In this document: positions 48,728 through 60,571 of the stretch, piece after piece
Position numbering within the stretch: position 1 is the first letter of the stretch
Layout: every line of letters begins with the position of its first letter
DNA from: Sinonovacula constricta
Lineage: Eukaryota; Mollusca; Bivalvia; Cardiida; Solecurtidae
Assembly: GCA_007844125.1 (NCBI GenBank)
Contig: CM017558.1
Span: 31,584,230-31,648,229, forward strand
Reading direction: 5' to 3'
DNA: 64,000 nucleotides
The notes under the pieces: generated by a model
Databases searched by the model: none
What the model saw: the letters and a program-made list of their open reading frames with translations, nothing else
Told to the model about the DNA's origin: nothing
Position numbers and translations under genes: made by a program

Positions 48728-49074
48728 GTAATGTTATGCAATTCCACTCGTGTAAGACATTATATTATATTCAGTGATCTGTAGCATACGCATATACACT
48801 AACTGTAGATTCTGACAAAGGAGAAACAGTAAATAATGTTTTGCAATTAATGTAGCTTTTCCATCGTAGTTCTTATAAATGTACAAAGATAAATAATGTC
48901 CCACAAATTCTAACATAATAGTTATATAGCCTCTGTCATAATTCCTGATATAATAAGTTATAGTAAGATATCCGACAAAGCTACGTTTCATATTTAAGCA
49001 ATGTTAGATGGCTTCAAACGGACTAATGATTTTAATTAGATACCATAACAAACAATTAAATCTAACTCTTACAG

Positions 49075-49215
49075 CCTGTGCTATTTCTGATACCGGTTCT
49101 GAGTGTCAAAAAAGATGTAGTAGTCACTGTTTAAACGACGATATCTGCGACGAGATTAATGGACATTGTCCTCGGGGATGTGCTGCTGGTTGGATGGGCG
49201 ACAAATGTGATACAG
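49075..49215 (+). CDS. locus B exon 9: EGF module
   Basis: A 141-bp phase 1-1 exon between cttacag and g|gtagag. Eight Cys: CAISDTGSEC, KRCSSHC, DICDEINGHC, RGCAAGWMGDKCDTG. It is very similar to the modules at 53139 and 58318. Confidence 0.88.
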
Positions 49216-49346
49216 GTAGAGGAACTTAGTTTACATACATGTTGCATCTGTTTGTGGCTAGAATTGTGTTCGATTCTATGGTTGTGCCTACTTTACAATT
49301 CTCATTGTTACAGGATGTAAACTATATCTTTCTCTTATTCAACCAG

Positions 49347-49424
49347 GAATTTCAACGCCTTACCTTATGACTCAATGTCCCCCGAGATGTGCTGCTGGAT
49401 GGTGGGGTGATATGTGTAACAATA
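49347..49424 (+). pseudogene. truncated EGF exon relic
   Basis: A 78-bp phase 1-1 open segment between ttcaaccag and a|gtagct with TQCPPRCAAGWWGDMCNN, i.e. only the last three or four Cys of the module. The first half is replaced by STPYLMT. It lies just after exon 9. It could be spliced in frame, but would give half a domain. It is more likely a decayed duplicate. Confidence 0.6.
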
Positions 49425-49919
49425 GTAGCTAATTATAATGTTGTCTTGATATGCAATTTAAAAGTTTGAATAAGTAGTATGAAATATACGTTGCACATTT
49501 TCACTAGTTCTACAGCGATTTAATTGCGGGTGAGTATAAAGAAACACGTAATAGTTTAAACTAGTTTACATTCGAGTAGATTAAACATAAGTATGAAATA
49601 GGATCTATTTAGGGCTTTAACTTCTTAAATATGAAATATTGGATATCAACTGCACGCATCCAGAAAAAGTTTCAGATATAACATAAGTAGAAAGAAAATC
49701 GCATACATGTCTTTTTCACGAAATTCTGCATCGACTTGGTTACATTTTCATGAATCTTGTCACAATATATGACTTAATGCTAATAAAGGATTTTTCTCTT
49801 ACTAGTCCAGGTGCAGTCTTATTTAGTTTTGTTATGTATAAGATAGCAAATATTCTGTTTAGATCGGTTTTTAGGTTGAATTAAATGACATTCGTGCACC
49901 AACGTTTGAAAAAACAGGT

Positions 49920-50690
49920 GGCTATTTTTCTATTCTGATACAGTTACACTTTCACAAGTTCTTTTGCGTATTATGGAGAATGGAAAGGTAATACGACAAC
50001 AATTTGTAACTGTATTCTGATTCAGATATAGTTATATTTCAATTATACTATTGTAAGTCCTGAGAATAGAGGAATTATAGGCTAGTCGTATCATAATACT
50101 TGGCAAATATTCCCTTGTTCTGATATGGTTTGTGCATAACAAATTCCGAGTGTTTGTAAGGTTGGGGGAAGGTAATACATATGACAAAGCTACGAATGAG
50201 TGACTTACTATTCCGATAGATATGGCTACCTTAAGTATACATTTTAGCCGTTTGTTAAGTTGTGTTGAATAACAAATGTACGTGCAGAAATGCTAGATCA
50301 ATATGTTCTTATTTTGATATTGTTACACAGTTACTGCTTGATTATGAGGTTGCATGGAAGGCAATATATGTGACAACGGTAAGGATTCACGATCGCCTTT
50401 ACTTTTTCTAAGGTAATGCTTCAAGCATATCGTTCATTGGTTTGTAATGTCGAATAAATGGACAATAATTGTACATAAACAATCATAGATAGTATACCAT
50501 GATGGGCCTTTTTTTCTTATCTTTAGTTTTGTGCGGTTGCCATAATTGACCGAAGGATAGTTTATCAAAGACAATATAGACGAAAATACGTGTGCTGAGA
50601 TATGGCCATAGTTTGAGATGTTTCCTGCGGTTGTTATGTTGGATGGACTGACCGGTTGTGCAAAAAGAACCAGAATTGGCGGCTGTATTA
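49920..50690 (+). repeat. series of decayed EGF-exon 3' ends in diverged repeats
   Basis: Near 50351-50384 the sequence reads ggttgcatggaaggcaatat then atgtgacaacggtaag, translating as GCMEGNICDNG followed by a consensus donor. Related stretches are atggaaaggtaatacgaca near 49980 and ttgggggaaggtaatacata near 50163. A further one near 50629-50672 translates as CGCYVGW.DRLCKK. Each resembles the end of an EGF exon (GC..GW.G..C). A tattctgata..gttac block accompanies several of them. Confidence 0.5.
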
Positions 50691-51924
50691 CTTTTTGATA
50701 CTGTAACAAGTAAAGATTTCATGCATTTCGTTCAGTTGTCGGACGAACACTGTGTGTTACGTATGTAGGGATACACTGTTGTACAGTAGTATATGATTTT
50801 AAAATGTCATGCTGCTGACATATTTGAAGGAATGTAAGCATTCGTAACGAATGTCATTTCTGGCAATACTTCAAGTAGGTCAGTGTGTTGTTTTATTGAA
50901 TCAAATGGCAGTATGCTTACCGAAAGCTTCCATGCACTGCTTTTGCGGTTAAAGATTTACTTCAGGAATAGATTGGCACTTGTAGTTTTAATAGAAGGGA
51001 AATAATGTAACAAAATGATTAATATATTTTTTACTTGCAATCGATAAAATGCGCAATCTGACGCACGGCAACGACAGATTTTCGAATGTAATTTGAATTG
51101 TAATGAGTTGTTTATTTCAACAAAGTTCATCAGCATGTTGAGTCTTTATGTAAGAGCAACAATATTTAAACTTTAGAAAGGAACAGGTAAAAATAAAATC
51201 TGTTTATCCTAAGCGGTTCGATTTTCTAACAATTCGGTATCTCATATACGTCATACAAAGTTAAATGTGTACTAAGTTTGTAACACACAATAACCACTCG
51301 AAACACCTCATGTTTTATTTTTATTAAAAAGACGTCTACGCATATCACCTGTACATGGATGCTCATACATCACTGTTCTGAGCTGTGTGCTCCGTTGTTT
51401 CTGTATTGATAGACTGGGAGTTGATATTGAAAATTTCTCTTATAAAGTGATAACGTCTGAATTTATGACCACCATGTAAATTCTTGCCGTGCTAGAGTTT
51501 ACCAAAGATGCAATTTTAGAAGCCAGTTTTATTTTATGACGACTATACCATCTGACCATCGAATGTGTTACGGCTTGCGAAGATATGTAACTGGCCAAGT
51601 ACCCTAGGTCTTAATCTCATCGAGAAGTTTCTTAGGGTGTTGACTAAGCAGGTGATTTTATCAACGCCATTAAGTATTTGTCCATTGACGAGGATATGGG
51701 TTTTAGTATTTGTCCTTCCCAGGCTACAACTTACTGAAGCATTACATAGCTTTTTGCACTTTATTGGTAATAATATCATAACTCAGTATTACTTTTTGTA
51801 ATATTCGGCTCATCAGACACCCCTCGTAAAAACATAATGAACTGGTACCATAGTGTGATAATCTGAAAAACTACCAAACCATGCACAGACAGCTAAGTAC
51901 TTTGCAAGTTTATCCCATCTTGAG

Positions 51925-53092
51925 ATAATAAGACATTAAAACAGTTGGGGTTTCTGAGAATGTGCGTATTAAAAGACCAAAATTGCACAATAACTCTAAA
52001 ACAGACAAATACAGTGATGCACTTTGACTTTCGACGGAGAGTTTTTGGCATAATAATGCACGGTTTGGCAGGTGCATGCTTCGTCATTGTCTAAATAGAT
52101 CATCGTAAGTCTAAATAAACACGTAAATAGACTGTTGCTTGTTATCCTATGGTTTTATGCAAGACATTAGTAAAGACATGTTAAAAGAAGTAGACTTACT
52201 AGATTTTTCTTCTAAAAGAATTAAGGCAAGTAGTTTGAATTTCGTCTAATTGTTAATGCTTTTAGAAGGATAATGGTTGCCAGGCCTTCACTAGACAACT
52301 TTATTTTTTAATTTTTGCACGGCCCTGGTTATAACAGGTATTTAATTCAATAACGTAATTTGTGAACATAACATACAAGATTTTATTTCACAAAAGTATT
52401 TAAATTTATTAATATTGCATCATTTCATGTAGTTCTTGCATATAGACATGTATTTTTGCTGCAATAAAATTTTGTACATTTTCCTTTGGAATGTGTTAGA
52501 TGGAAAAGTTTGAAATCTACTCTTAGCTCTAACTATGTTTGGTAAAATACAATAATGCCTGATTTCCGACAGAATGAAATAGAAAAACCGAAAGCAGATA
52601 AATACTGTGTTGCAATATATTTTTTTCGACGGTGAGTTTCTGGTATAATAATGCACAGTCAGTTTTGTATCATATGTAAGTTCATGTTCTTTTTCAATGT
52701 GTAAATAGATCTTGTAATTCCTAATAAAATAAAATGAGGTATTAACTAAACATATTAATAAACTGTTTGCTTTTTCGCCTAATGTTTTATGCAATAAATT
52801 AATGAATACATATAAATAGAAGTAGACTGACTACTAGACCTTTCTTCTCAAAGAATTAAGATAAGGAGTTTATAGCGCCTACGGAACACATGAAATACAT
52901 TGAAATTGTGTCGGTAGTTCCATTATACAAATGTACTTGTGCTACAAGAACATATTGAACAATTTTTTTATGATTTTGTCAATTAAAATGTTTAAAGTTC
53001 ACTCTTAGCTCTTTCGGTGTTTTGTAAAGTACAATAATGCCACATTTCCGACAAAAAAAAGGAACTAGAAGCCCATAGTGTGAGATACAGAT
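51925..53092 (+). repeat. diverged tandem duplication in an intron (three partial copies)
   Basis: Copy I (about 51960-52240) and copy II (about 52580-52870) share tcgacgg..gagttt, ggcataataatgcac, ggttttatgcaa, agaagtagact and cttct..aaagaattaag. Part of copy II (about 52490-52610) repeats as copy III (53000-53092) with ctcttagctct, acaataatgcc and atttccgaca. Copy III ends just before the acceptor of the EGF exon at 53139. Confidence 0.8.
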
Positions 53093-53138
53093 TACTGTAC
53101 GTCCTGTTTCTATAAGTAAGGATTTTGTTAAATTTCAG

Positions 53139-53279
53139 AGTGCGCTCCTGGTAGCTACGGTCTTGGTTGTATGAAACTTTGTAATGGTCACTGCCTTAAC
53201 AACATTGCATGTGATAATGTCCGAGGACACTGTCCCCAGGGGTGTGCTGCTGGATGGATGGGCGACAAGTGTGATAAAG
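53139..53279 (+). CDS. locus B exon 10: EGF module
   Basis: A 141-bp phase 1-1 exon between aatttcag and g|gtaata. Eight Cys: ECAPGSYGLGC, KLCNGHC, IACDNVRGHC, QGCAAGWMGDKCDKG. Confidence 0.9.
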
Positions 53280-53378
53280 GTAATATCAATTTAGGATCTG
53301 ATCTAAGTAGCATTTCATGATATACACTTTCGAAAGAAAATGGTTGAGAATAACATAAAATTTCTATTTTGAACGTAG

Positions 53379-53506
53379 AATTTCCCGACAGCACAAACGT
53401 GCTACGCTGTTCTACCTCATGCAGGGGCAATTGCTTGGGTAGTGGACCGTGTAATAAAAAAAGCCAGTGTAGAAACGGATGTGAACCTGGCTGGAATGAC
53501 GTACCG
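53379..53506 (+). pseudogene. degraded EGF exon
   Basis: It lies only 99 bases after exon 10, with an acceptor-like gaacgtag. The translation is EFPDSTNVLRC, TSCRGNC, GPCNKKSQC, RNGCEPGW, then NDVP. The first Cys is Phe (tgt to ttt) and the last Cys is gone. The end has run into a gat/gag-type simple repeat (53517-53550). The nearest donor (g|gtaaac) gives a 128-bp exon that breaks the frame. A later possible donor (a|gtaaaa at 53550) would keep phase 1 but adds low-complexity residues. It is left out of the gene model. Confidence 0.65.
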
Positions 53507-55014
53507 GTAAACACACTGATGACGATAACACTGATGATGAGGAGGAGGAGTAAAAACAGGAAGAGGTACAGCGAGAATGTTGATACTATCATGTTTTATC
53601 AAGCAAACTACAAACATATATTCTAAAGGAAAGGTGGTGGTGTTGAGGTTGATGATGATGATGAATAAGAAAATGATGATGAATAATTAGGACGAAGAAG
53701 AGAAGGAGGTGGATGGATATGTTTGCGATAATGATGGTTATTTTGACTATGAGACTGATCAGGAGGAAGCTTGCATGTAATACAGAGTTACTGCTTCACA
53801 AAGTATGCCATGGAACTAACATTTTTTCAGACTTTCCCTTTTCCTAGCACGACACAATTTTTTCTATGTATTGTCATTAAAGGCTTTATTGTATGCCATA
53901 ATTAAATTGATCTTATTATATATCAGCACTTGGGCTGTTTTATCTGTTCTTATCATATATCAGCGCTGGGCTGTTTTATTTCTAAGCTACTCTCTCATTT
54001 CTATTTTTACGTTGCGGAGGCTTTTATCTACTGTACATACTGTACATATGTTGATAATTTATTTATTACTAGTTATTATGTATGTATATAAGTTCATTGT
54101 ATCTGATTAAAGTCCCGATACAGGTGCTTAATGTTAGTTGTTTCACTTTGACGGGATATTGTTATTTACACTGTTTGTTTGATAGAAAAACCTTCAGGAA
54201 GTGCGAGGTTGGAGCGCTCCACAAACCAGGTTTAAGCACCCCAGTCGGCCCTTTTGCCGATTGACCGTTCCAAGGCGGTAACTGATGGTTTTTCTTTTTG
54301 TGTGTTATGTCTCGTCTCTGTGTTTTTGTCACATTTACATTTACCTTGTTTGCCTTTGTCTACTGGTAGATAAAATTTAAATATTTGTGGAAATTTTGAT
54401 AGGACCTTTTCTAATTTACCTATTACCTTTTGCAGTACTAAATGAACATCGAACTTATAAAAAAAATCTCCAGAGAGCGTAGAAATACATACGTGTAATG
54501 GAACTAGCATAGGCCTGAAATGACCACTTTTTGAAACTCCATTTTTGTAGATGATATGACAATGAGTGTCTTTAATTTCTGTTCGGTTTTGTAAATTCAA
54601 GACTAACAATATACATTTTGTGGGACACATATGGATTGTACCAGATGAAAACAAACACAATGTGCACACTTGTCTTTTAAAATGTACTTGTTCAAACATG
54701 TACAAGGCGCATGTGATTGAATGAATTTTGTCATGCACGAAGATCAAACGCTTTGTCTAAATGTATTAATATTACAACGTCTGTTACAAAAAATGATCTG
54801 ATGAACAAAAAGTTAAATGCTTTTTTTACTACTTACCGTTTTAATGAATGAAAGTAATTATGATTTCAAGATAAATTCACACAGCAGAAGTGTTTATCAA
54901 GCATGTGTTCTTTGTTAAACGTCTTGCTTTTTCATTTGTTTGCAAACACATTACATATCATTATGGCTTTAATCATTTAATCTTCTTAAAGATCTCTAAT
55001 TATGTCATTTAAAT

Positions 55015-56167
55015 GAGAAACTAGTTTCATGTTGATTTGCTTCTTGATTTTGTGGGCATGGCTTGAATACGAAGAATTTTATCTCGTGCACTGAAAGCTA
55101 ATCAGCTGATCTAGCGTACGATAGAAGTCACAGGGTGTGTCTCATACAATAAAATAAAAGAGGTTGTTATTACCTATTTTAAATGCATTGGTTTTAATGG
55201 AATCTAAATGCAATGGAAAGATAAGAACTGAACAACACTTAAAACAGCCAAACACTGTTCATCAACCGATGAACGTAAAACAATAAACGATACATTCCTT
55301 AAATAGCATTATGTGTTTACAGTGTTTATTGTGGCTGGTGCTTAAAATCTTAGAGACAGGGATCTTCTGGAAAATATACAACTGTGCGCATAAAACACAA
55401 CACGAATGTTGGAATTTGTCGAATGCAAAGTTACCAGATGTATTGAATTAAAAGCAAGATGGTTGACGACGGTTAGTTTAAATTTATCTGCTTACATGTG
55501 AAGCAGTTTGACAAACGAAATAAATACATGAACCTAAAAAGATGGTTTGGATATCAAGACATTTTAAGACTCATGCAATGCCATGATAGCAATGTAAACA
55601 TATTTACAATTTCATGTTTTCAATTGCCTAATGTGGTTCATTTTTTGCATGCAATTCCCATCAATTACCCATAGAACGAAAAAGAAAACTGCATGTAAAC
55701 TATTAATAACTTTTACCATTTGTAAAGCTTGTTAAGATTTCGTTTCCCTTTAAGTCATGGTGTAAAACAGCATAAAGGCGTAATAATTATGTTTTTATGA
55801 TGGCGAACTAGTAAAATTGTTTTAAAAAGAAAGATGCGTGCTAAGACCAGGATATTGTTTTGGACAAAAAAAAAACACGCTTCCTTGTGAAAGTGACTAT
55901 AAGCGTAAAGTATTGGGTGCACTTCAATACATTGTGCTTTGTTTTTTTAACCTTGTTTAACCTGGAATATTAACGTTAGATTTTCTATAAAATAATCATA
56001 ATTTAAAATTCAGGAACTGATGCCAGGTCTTTGCCTTTATGTAGGATCTGGCCTCTTTCTATGACCTGCATTTAATGATGAAGGAATATATAGGGTGCTG
56101 ATTTTAAAGCAGACATAAACCTTGATGAAGAGTAACTATTTCTGATGGAAAAGGGGATTGGGAGAGA

Positions 56168-56213
<46 letters not shown>

Positions 56214-56620
56214 GAGAGAGAAAGAGGGAGTTAGAGAGAGGAAAAAAGATGAACTTGGTCGGCATTTCGTAATTGGGTACTTTGTTTGGGTGGTTTAAGT
56301 TATAAAGTTCGGGAAATATTACAGAGCGTTGTTGTCAAGAGACTTTCAACGATATCAACCGGAATGTTATGAATAATGTTGCAAAGCTTTGTAACTCCAG
56401 TGTTTATTCTTGCTACACTCTTCTGTATGGCTTAGATTGCGATCCTAAGTAAGTCATAAGAGTTATCACAGACAACATAGGAATATTCGACAAGTGGATG
56501 AGTGATGGAGAGATGTATCCTTTTGAGAGATTATCGGCCTTATTAACTTTATGAGATATAAAGCGTTCGTAACATGTATATATATGATTTGTTCTGATCT
56601 CCAAGAAATACACTGTGATC
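55015..56620 (+). repeat. segmental duplication, copy 1
   Basis: Ordered matches with 61553-62730: gagaaacta.tttc, aagtc.cagggtgtgtct, aaataaaag.ggttg, gaaggaatat, aaac.ttgatgaag, a (GA)n tract, acttggtcggca.ttcgtaa, gtttgggtggttt, cacagacaaca/cacagaaaaca with ggaatattc, tttgagagattat, aaacgttcgtaaca and ttgttctgatct. The (GA)n tract at 56162-56222 lies in the same place in both copies. Confidence 0.88.
56162..56222 (+). repeat. (GA)n microsatellite
   Basis: About 60 bases of GA with few interruptions, followed by a GA-rich tail. Confidence 0.95.
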
Positions 56621-57784
56621 AGAAAATGTAGATGACAGCTCGGTTTTAGCGTTATTTTCCACAGTTCTAGATCGTTGTACGTTTTTTACAGTTTGTGTCC
56701 CGTAAATATGAGAAAAATGATGCTCGCTGTTTTACCATGTGTTTAAATCGGTGTGTGAGTGTTTATTTTGGTCTTGCCCGATACTTTGTTCATTAAGGGA
56801 ACAGCAGATGTTGTTAGAGTCTAGAGAAAACACACGCTACAATAGTTATAATAGTTTAGTTTTTGGCGGCCTTTACCTCTTACAGTAGACATATCTGTAA
56901 GTCTATGTAGGAATATCATCATTGCGAACGAGCGTACGTATCACCTCCGCCCTCGTTTTGCCGATACTTTCTAAATGTATAGCGTTCCAAAGTTTGGTAT
57001 GTGCAAGCTTTGACTGGATACACCAAGAGATAATCAAGTTTATGTGAAGACAAGGACATATTTGTGCGTTCGTTTTCATAGAGTAATTTACTGATTGTAA
57101 AGATAACAAATAAGAATATAGATATGAAAGGAATATGGTATTGTGGTTATAATGTATTACACATGCAACGAAACGTGATCCTGTGACTCGGAACAGCTTA
57201 CTGCAGTAATATATCTTTTATTTTATACTTAAAAAGAACGACGAGATAATTTAAGTAATAATGTTGAATAACAAATGCATTTTCATTCTTAAACACAAAA
57301 TAGTTAAAAAATTATTAATGGGGTATGGCCTTACTCTTATTTGCCTATATGCATTATTGTCTAAATAAACCCTAGGATATTCTGTGCCTGAGCCATGAAT
57401 TTGTTATCTCCCGTCTTCTGCGGCATTCTGTTTACACGGCCACGTGTCATGTGATAAGCTTATAGATTACTGTCAATGAAGTCATACGGATAACCATATT
57501 GCACGGGTAAATATAGACAATATTGTCAATAAAACAGAAGAAGGTATTTACTACCAAGGGGCGTGATGCTTCAACCACTGATTGGAATCTCTTAAAAATA
57601 CAACGGTTTGGGCGTATATATGTTAGAATGAGGATCGGGATTTTGGATAACAACATTGAACAGTAAGATTGATATCGATAATAAAACACAGTTGAATACA
57701 TGACCAAGAGCCACCAAGACAACGACCTTATATAATTTTGGAACCTACAAGACCTAACATGGACATCATAAACTTAACTTGCAG

Positions 57785-57925
57785 AATGTCCGGATGGCAA
57801 ATATGGGTCCAGGTGTTCCCAAAGCTGTTCTGGCCATTGCTTGAAAGGCCGACTCTGCAATAAGACAAACGGTCATTGTGATGATGGATGCAGTCCCGGA
57901 TGGAGAGGAAATACGTGTAACTTCA
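57785..57925 (+). CDS. locus B exon 11: EGF module
   Basis: A 141-bp phase 1-1 exon between cttgcag and a|gtaggt. Eight Cys: CPDGKYGSRC, QSCSGHC, RLCNKTNGHC, DGCSPGWRGNTCNF. Confidence 0.9.
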
Positions 57926-58317
57926 GTAGGTCAAACAAAAGGATATAGTATATACTTTAGGTTTCACTGGAGTTTTATATAAATAAAAATATAAATCTGT
58001 AATCAATCACACTGTAATGTTTAACTTTATCAACATGAATTCTGTAAGTTTTTATCACGTTTTAATGTTAAATTATAATAACCAACGTTATTTAGAACTT
58101 AATGTAAGCTGGCACTCATAAGGTTGATCTACAGAATATCATCACAATTCAGTGTCACATTCTGAAAATTTATATAAACAAAAGGGTATTAATGCAGCTA
58201 ACAAAATATTATATATAAGACGTTAAAGTACGAATTGTGTTGAAGGAAAACCACACTTTCAATTAATATATTAGACAATACAATACATGCAGGTATATAT
58301 AAATACATTTCTTACAG

Positions 58318-58458
58318 ACTGTTATTACTGGTACTATGGCTATGGGTGTCAGGAAAGATGTAGCGGTCATTGTTTGTACAATGATATCTGTAACAACGTA
58401 GATGGAAACTGTCCTCGAGGCTGTGCTGCTGGATGGATCGGTGACAAGTGTGATGCAG
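58318..58458 (+). CDS. locus B exon 12: EGF module
   Basis: A 141-bp phase 1-1 exon between cttacag and g|gttatt (a weaker donor than in the neighbours). Eight Cys: DCYYWYYGYGC, ERCSGHC, DICNNVDGNC, RGCAAGWIGDKCDAG. The Tyr-rich start (YYWYYGYG) replaces the usual PDGTYG. Confidence 0.85.
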
Positions 58459-59002
58459 GTTATTTAAAAAGAAACATATTATTATTGATCTTCCCTTAAA
58501 TATTTTAAACTTCATTGAAATAATATATTCATATAATAAATATTCCGCAATGATACAACAGCCTGATCTAAGCGTTTCAATAATTCAATCCGAGATCATA
58601 CTAGAGTTAAGACATTCATTTTTGTTGAAATCCGGGTCTATATTTTGACAAAGGCTATTTCACTTTAGCATCGACAGACTTTTGTCATGAGACCTTAGTT
58701 TTGGTCAGGATTCTTTCGCTGCAAGACGGAGTCATACTTAAAAATATGAACTTAGAATGGGACGAAAAAAAGAGTGTATCAATTATAGCTATTAATTTGC
58801 TTATCAGTCATTAAATGTCTAATATTGTAGATTTAACAACAATGGAACATAATCTAGTTTAAGAAATTATTTTCATACTTAAGAAAATCAAAGAGTTTAT
58901 TGAATTGAAAAATAGGAATTGAAAGTGCATCTTTTAACCATCGTATTATTATATTCTACGACCTCATCTGCTTAAGCCTTTAGAAAATCATGCATTAAAT
59001 GA

Positions 59003-59140
59003 TGCAACGATGATACATATGAAAGAAACTATTCGGAACAGTGTAGTGGTCTTTGTGTGGACAATGCCATCTCTGACAAGGTTTGTGGACACTGTCCATT
59101 AGGATGTACTGCTGGGTGGAGCGGCCGCTACTGCGATGCG
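59003..59140 (+). pseudogene. decayed EGF exon without splice sites
   Basis: The translation reads CNDDTYERNYSEQCSGLC, then NAISDKVCGHC, LGCTAGWSGRYCDAD. It aligns with the 141-bp modules, but the acceptor AG before it is gone and the donor GT has become ga (gatgcg|gacaat). Inside, one Cys is Ser (NDIC to NAIS) and another Cys appears at a normally acidic position. Clear remains of a former module between exons 12 and 13. Confidence 0.75.
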
Positions 59141-59621
59141 GACAATGAAGTTTCCGGTCTTTGTCCGCCATTAAAAGTTAACTTAAACAAAAACTTGGGT
59201 CTGAGGAACCATCTACATGTTCCTCTTACAAACAGTTAATATGGATATGCTGTCATACTTTAATTATTTTATTCTTTTGTCAGTGATTGTTGTTGGGTTT
59301 TACATGCAACCAAGTTAAATGGGTTGCAATTCTTTTCTAAAAAGTTTAATTAATATTTTGCAGTTTGTAATAACGAAAATCAAAGGTGTTAAGAATAAAA
59401 AGAGTTTGAGAAATGTACGCTCAATCTACATATTTTTTCATATGATTTCTTAATGGTGATGGATGCGAAATATTGTTCATTTTATCTGGGTTGGTAGACC
59501 AGTATTTAGAAGGTTTAATCGACTTTATAAATGTTAACTAAAATATAAGTAGAATCGTAATTGAACGAAAGCTAAATGATGTATGGCTGACAATTTTCCT
59601 CTTCTTCGATCCTCTCTCTAG

Positions 59622-59762
59622 AATGTTCCCATGGCTTATATGGTGTTAACTGTCTCGAGAACTGTAGTTTACATTGCAAGGATGAGAGAATGTGCGACAA
59701 AACAAACGGACGGTGTGTTGGCGGCTGCAAGGCGGGTTGGCAAGGGTTGACATGTCTAAGAG
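59622..59762 (+). CDS. locus B exon 13: EGF module
   Basis: A 141-bp phase 1-1 exon between cctctctctag and g|gtaatt. Eight Cys: ECSHGLYGVNC, ENCSLHC, RMCDKTNGRC, GGCKAGWQGLTCLRG. Confidence 0.9.
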
Positions 59763-60241
59763 GTAATTTTGTTATATAATAGTCTGTAACGCGACACATT
59801 CATTCTTGTTTTCGATGGCCATTGCACCTAATAAATCCAAATTCTCCAATAGGTGGTTAAATCATGTGAAAGAATAGTAATACCTATGGGAAACGTGTCT
59901 ATTCCGATGTATCAAATCTTTTTATACATTATTATATCAAATTCCAATAATTAATTAATTTGAGGTTTATAAATCTAAAGATGCAATTTATATATATATA
60001 AGATGTGGGAGCAAAATGTTTAGTGATATGCTATTGACTATCTTTATCACTTACAGGTATAAAGTGTTTATTGCTATCAATGTAATACAATTACTTTTCA
60101 GCAATCAATTATTTCTAACGCCGGCGTTATATTAAAGCATCACAAAGACTGTGATTGATAGTGTCTGTAAAATATTAAATAAGAAATAACAAAATACCTA
60201 GCTAGTATATTTACAAAATGCCAACCATGACAATTTTACAG

Positions 60242-60382
60242 AATGCAAAAATGGCACTTACGGCGCAGAATGTTCTGGACACTGTAGCGGTCACTGTTTA
60301 GAAAATGGTATCTGTGACAACGTAGATGGACACTGTTCCCGGGGATGTGCTGCTGGGTGGAAGGGTCAAACGTGTGACACAG
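60242..60382 (+). CDS. locus B exon 14: EGF module
   Basis: A 141-bp phase 1-1 exon between attttacag and g|gtaagg. Eight Cys: ECKNGTYGAEC, GHCSGHC, GICDNVDGHC, RGCAAGWKGQTCDTG. Confidence 0.92.
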
Positions 60383-60571
60383 GTAAGGTCATGTTGGTCA
60401 TGTTTACTCTCCTGACAGTAGTTTATACCGATTATTTTCAACACACAGACACATCAAATACAACTTGTGCAGTTAGGAGTTACTTGGGAGCAGTTAACTC
60501 TCTCAATGAGTTTGTTTTAATTAAGAAATGGTATCAACAAAGTATGTTTTACTGCTAACAAACATCATTAA

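Larger units (their letters stand above)
49216..53138 (+). other. large intron after exon 9 with EGF relics and tandem repeats
   Basis: Includes the relic at 49347-49424, several EGF C-terminal relics between about 49960 and 50690, and a tandem-duplicated stretch at 51925-53092. No intact exon was recognised. Confidence 0.65.
53507..57784 (+). other. large intron with a segmental duplication
   Basis: From about 55015 to 56620 it matches 61553-62730. A GC-richer patch at 54190-54290 (tgcgaggttggagcgctcca, cagtcggcccttttgccga) looks like part of a dispersed element but has no second copy here. No exon was recognised. Confidence 0.6.

Noticed and set aside
53188..53592. 134-codon minus-strand open frame
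   Set aside because: It is the opposite-strand shadow of the EGF exon 53139-53279 and of the degraded EGF exon behind it.
54232..54747. 171-codon minus-strand open frame, the longest in the window
   Set aside because: No recognisable domain, signal or repeat pattern; it lies in a locus B intron and its start falls in a GC-richer repeat-like patch. Judged a chance or repeat-derived frame.
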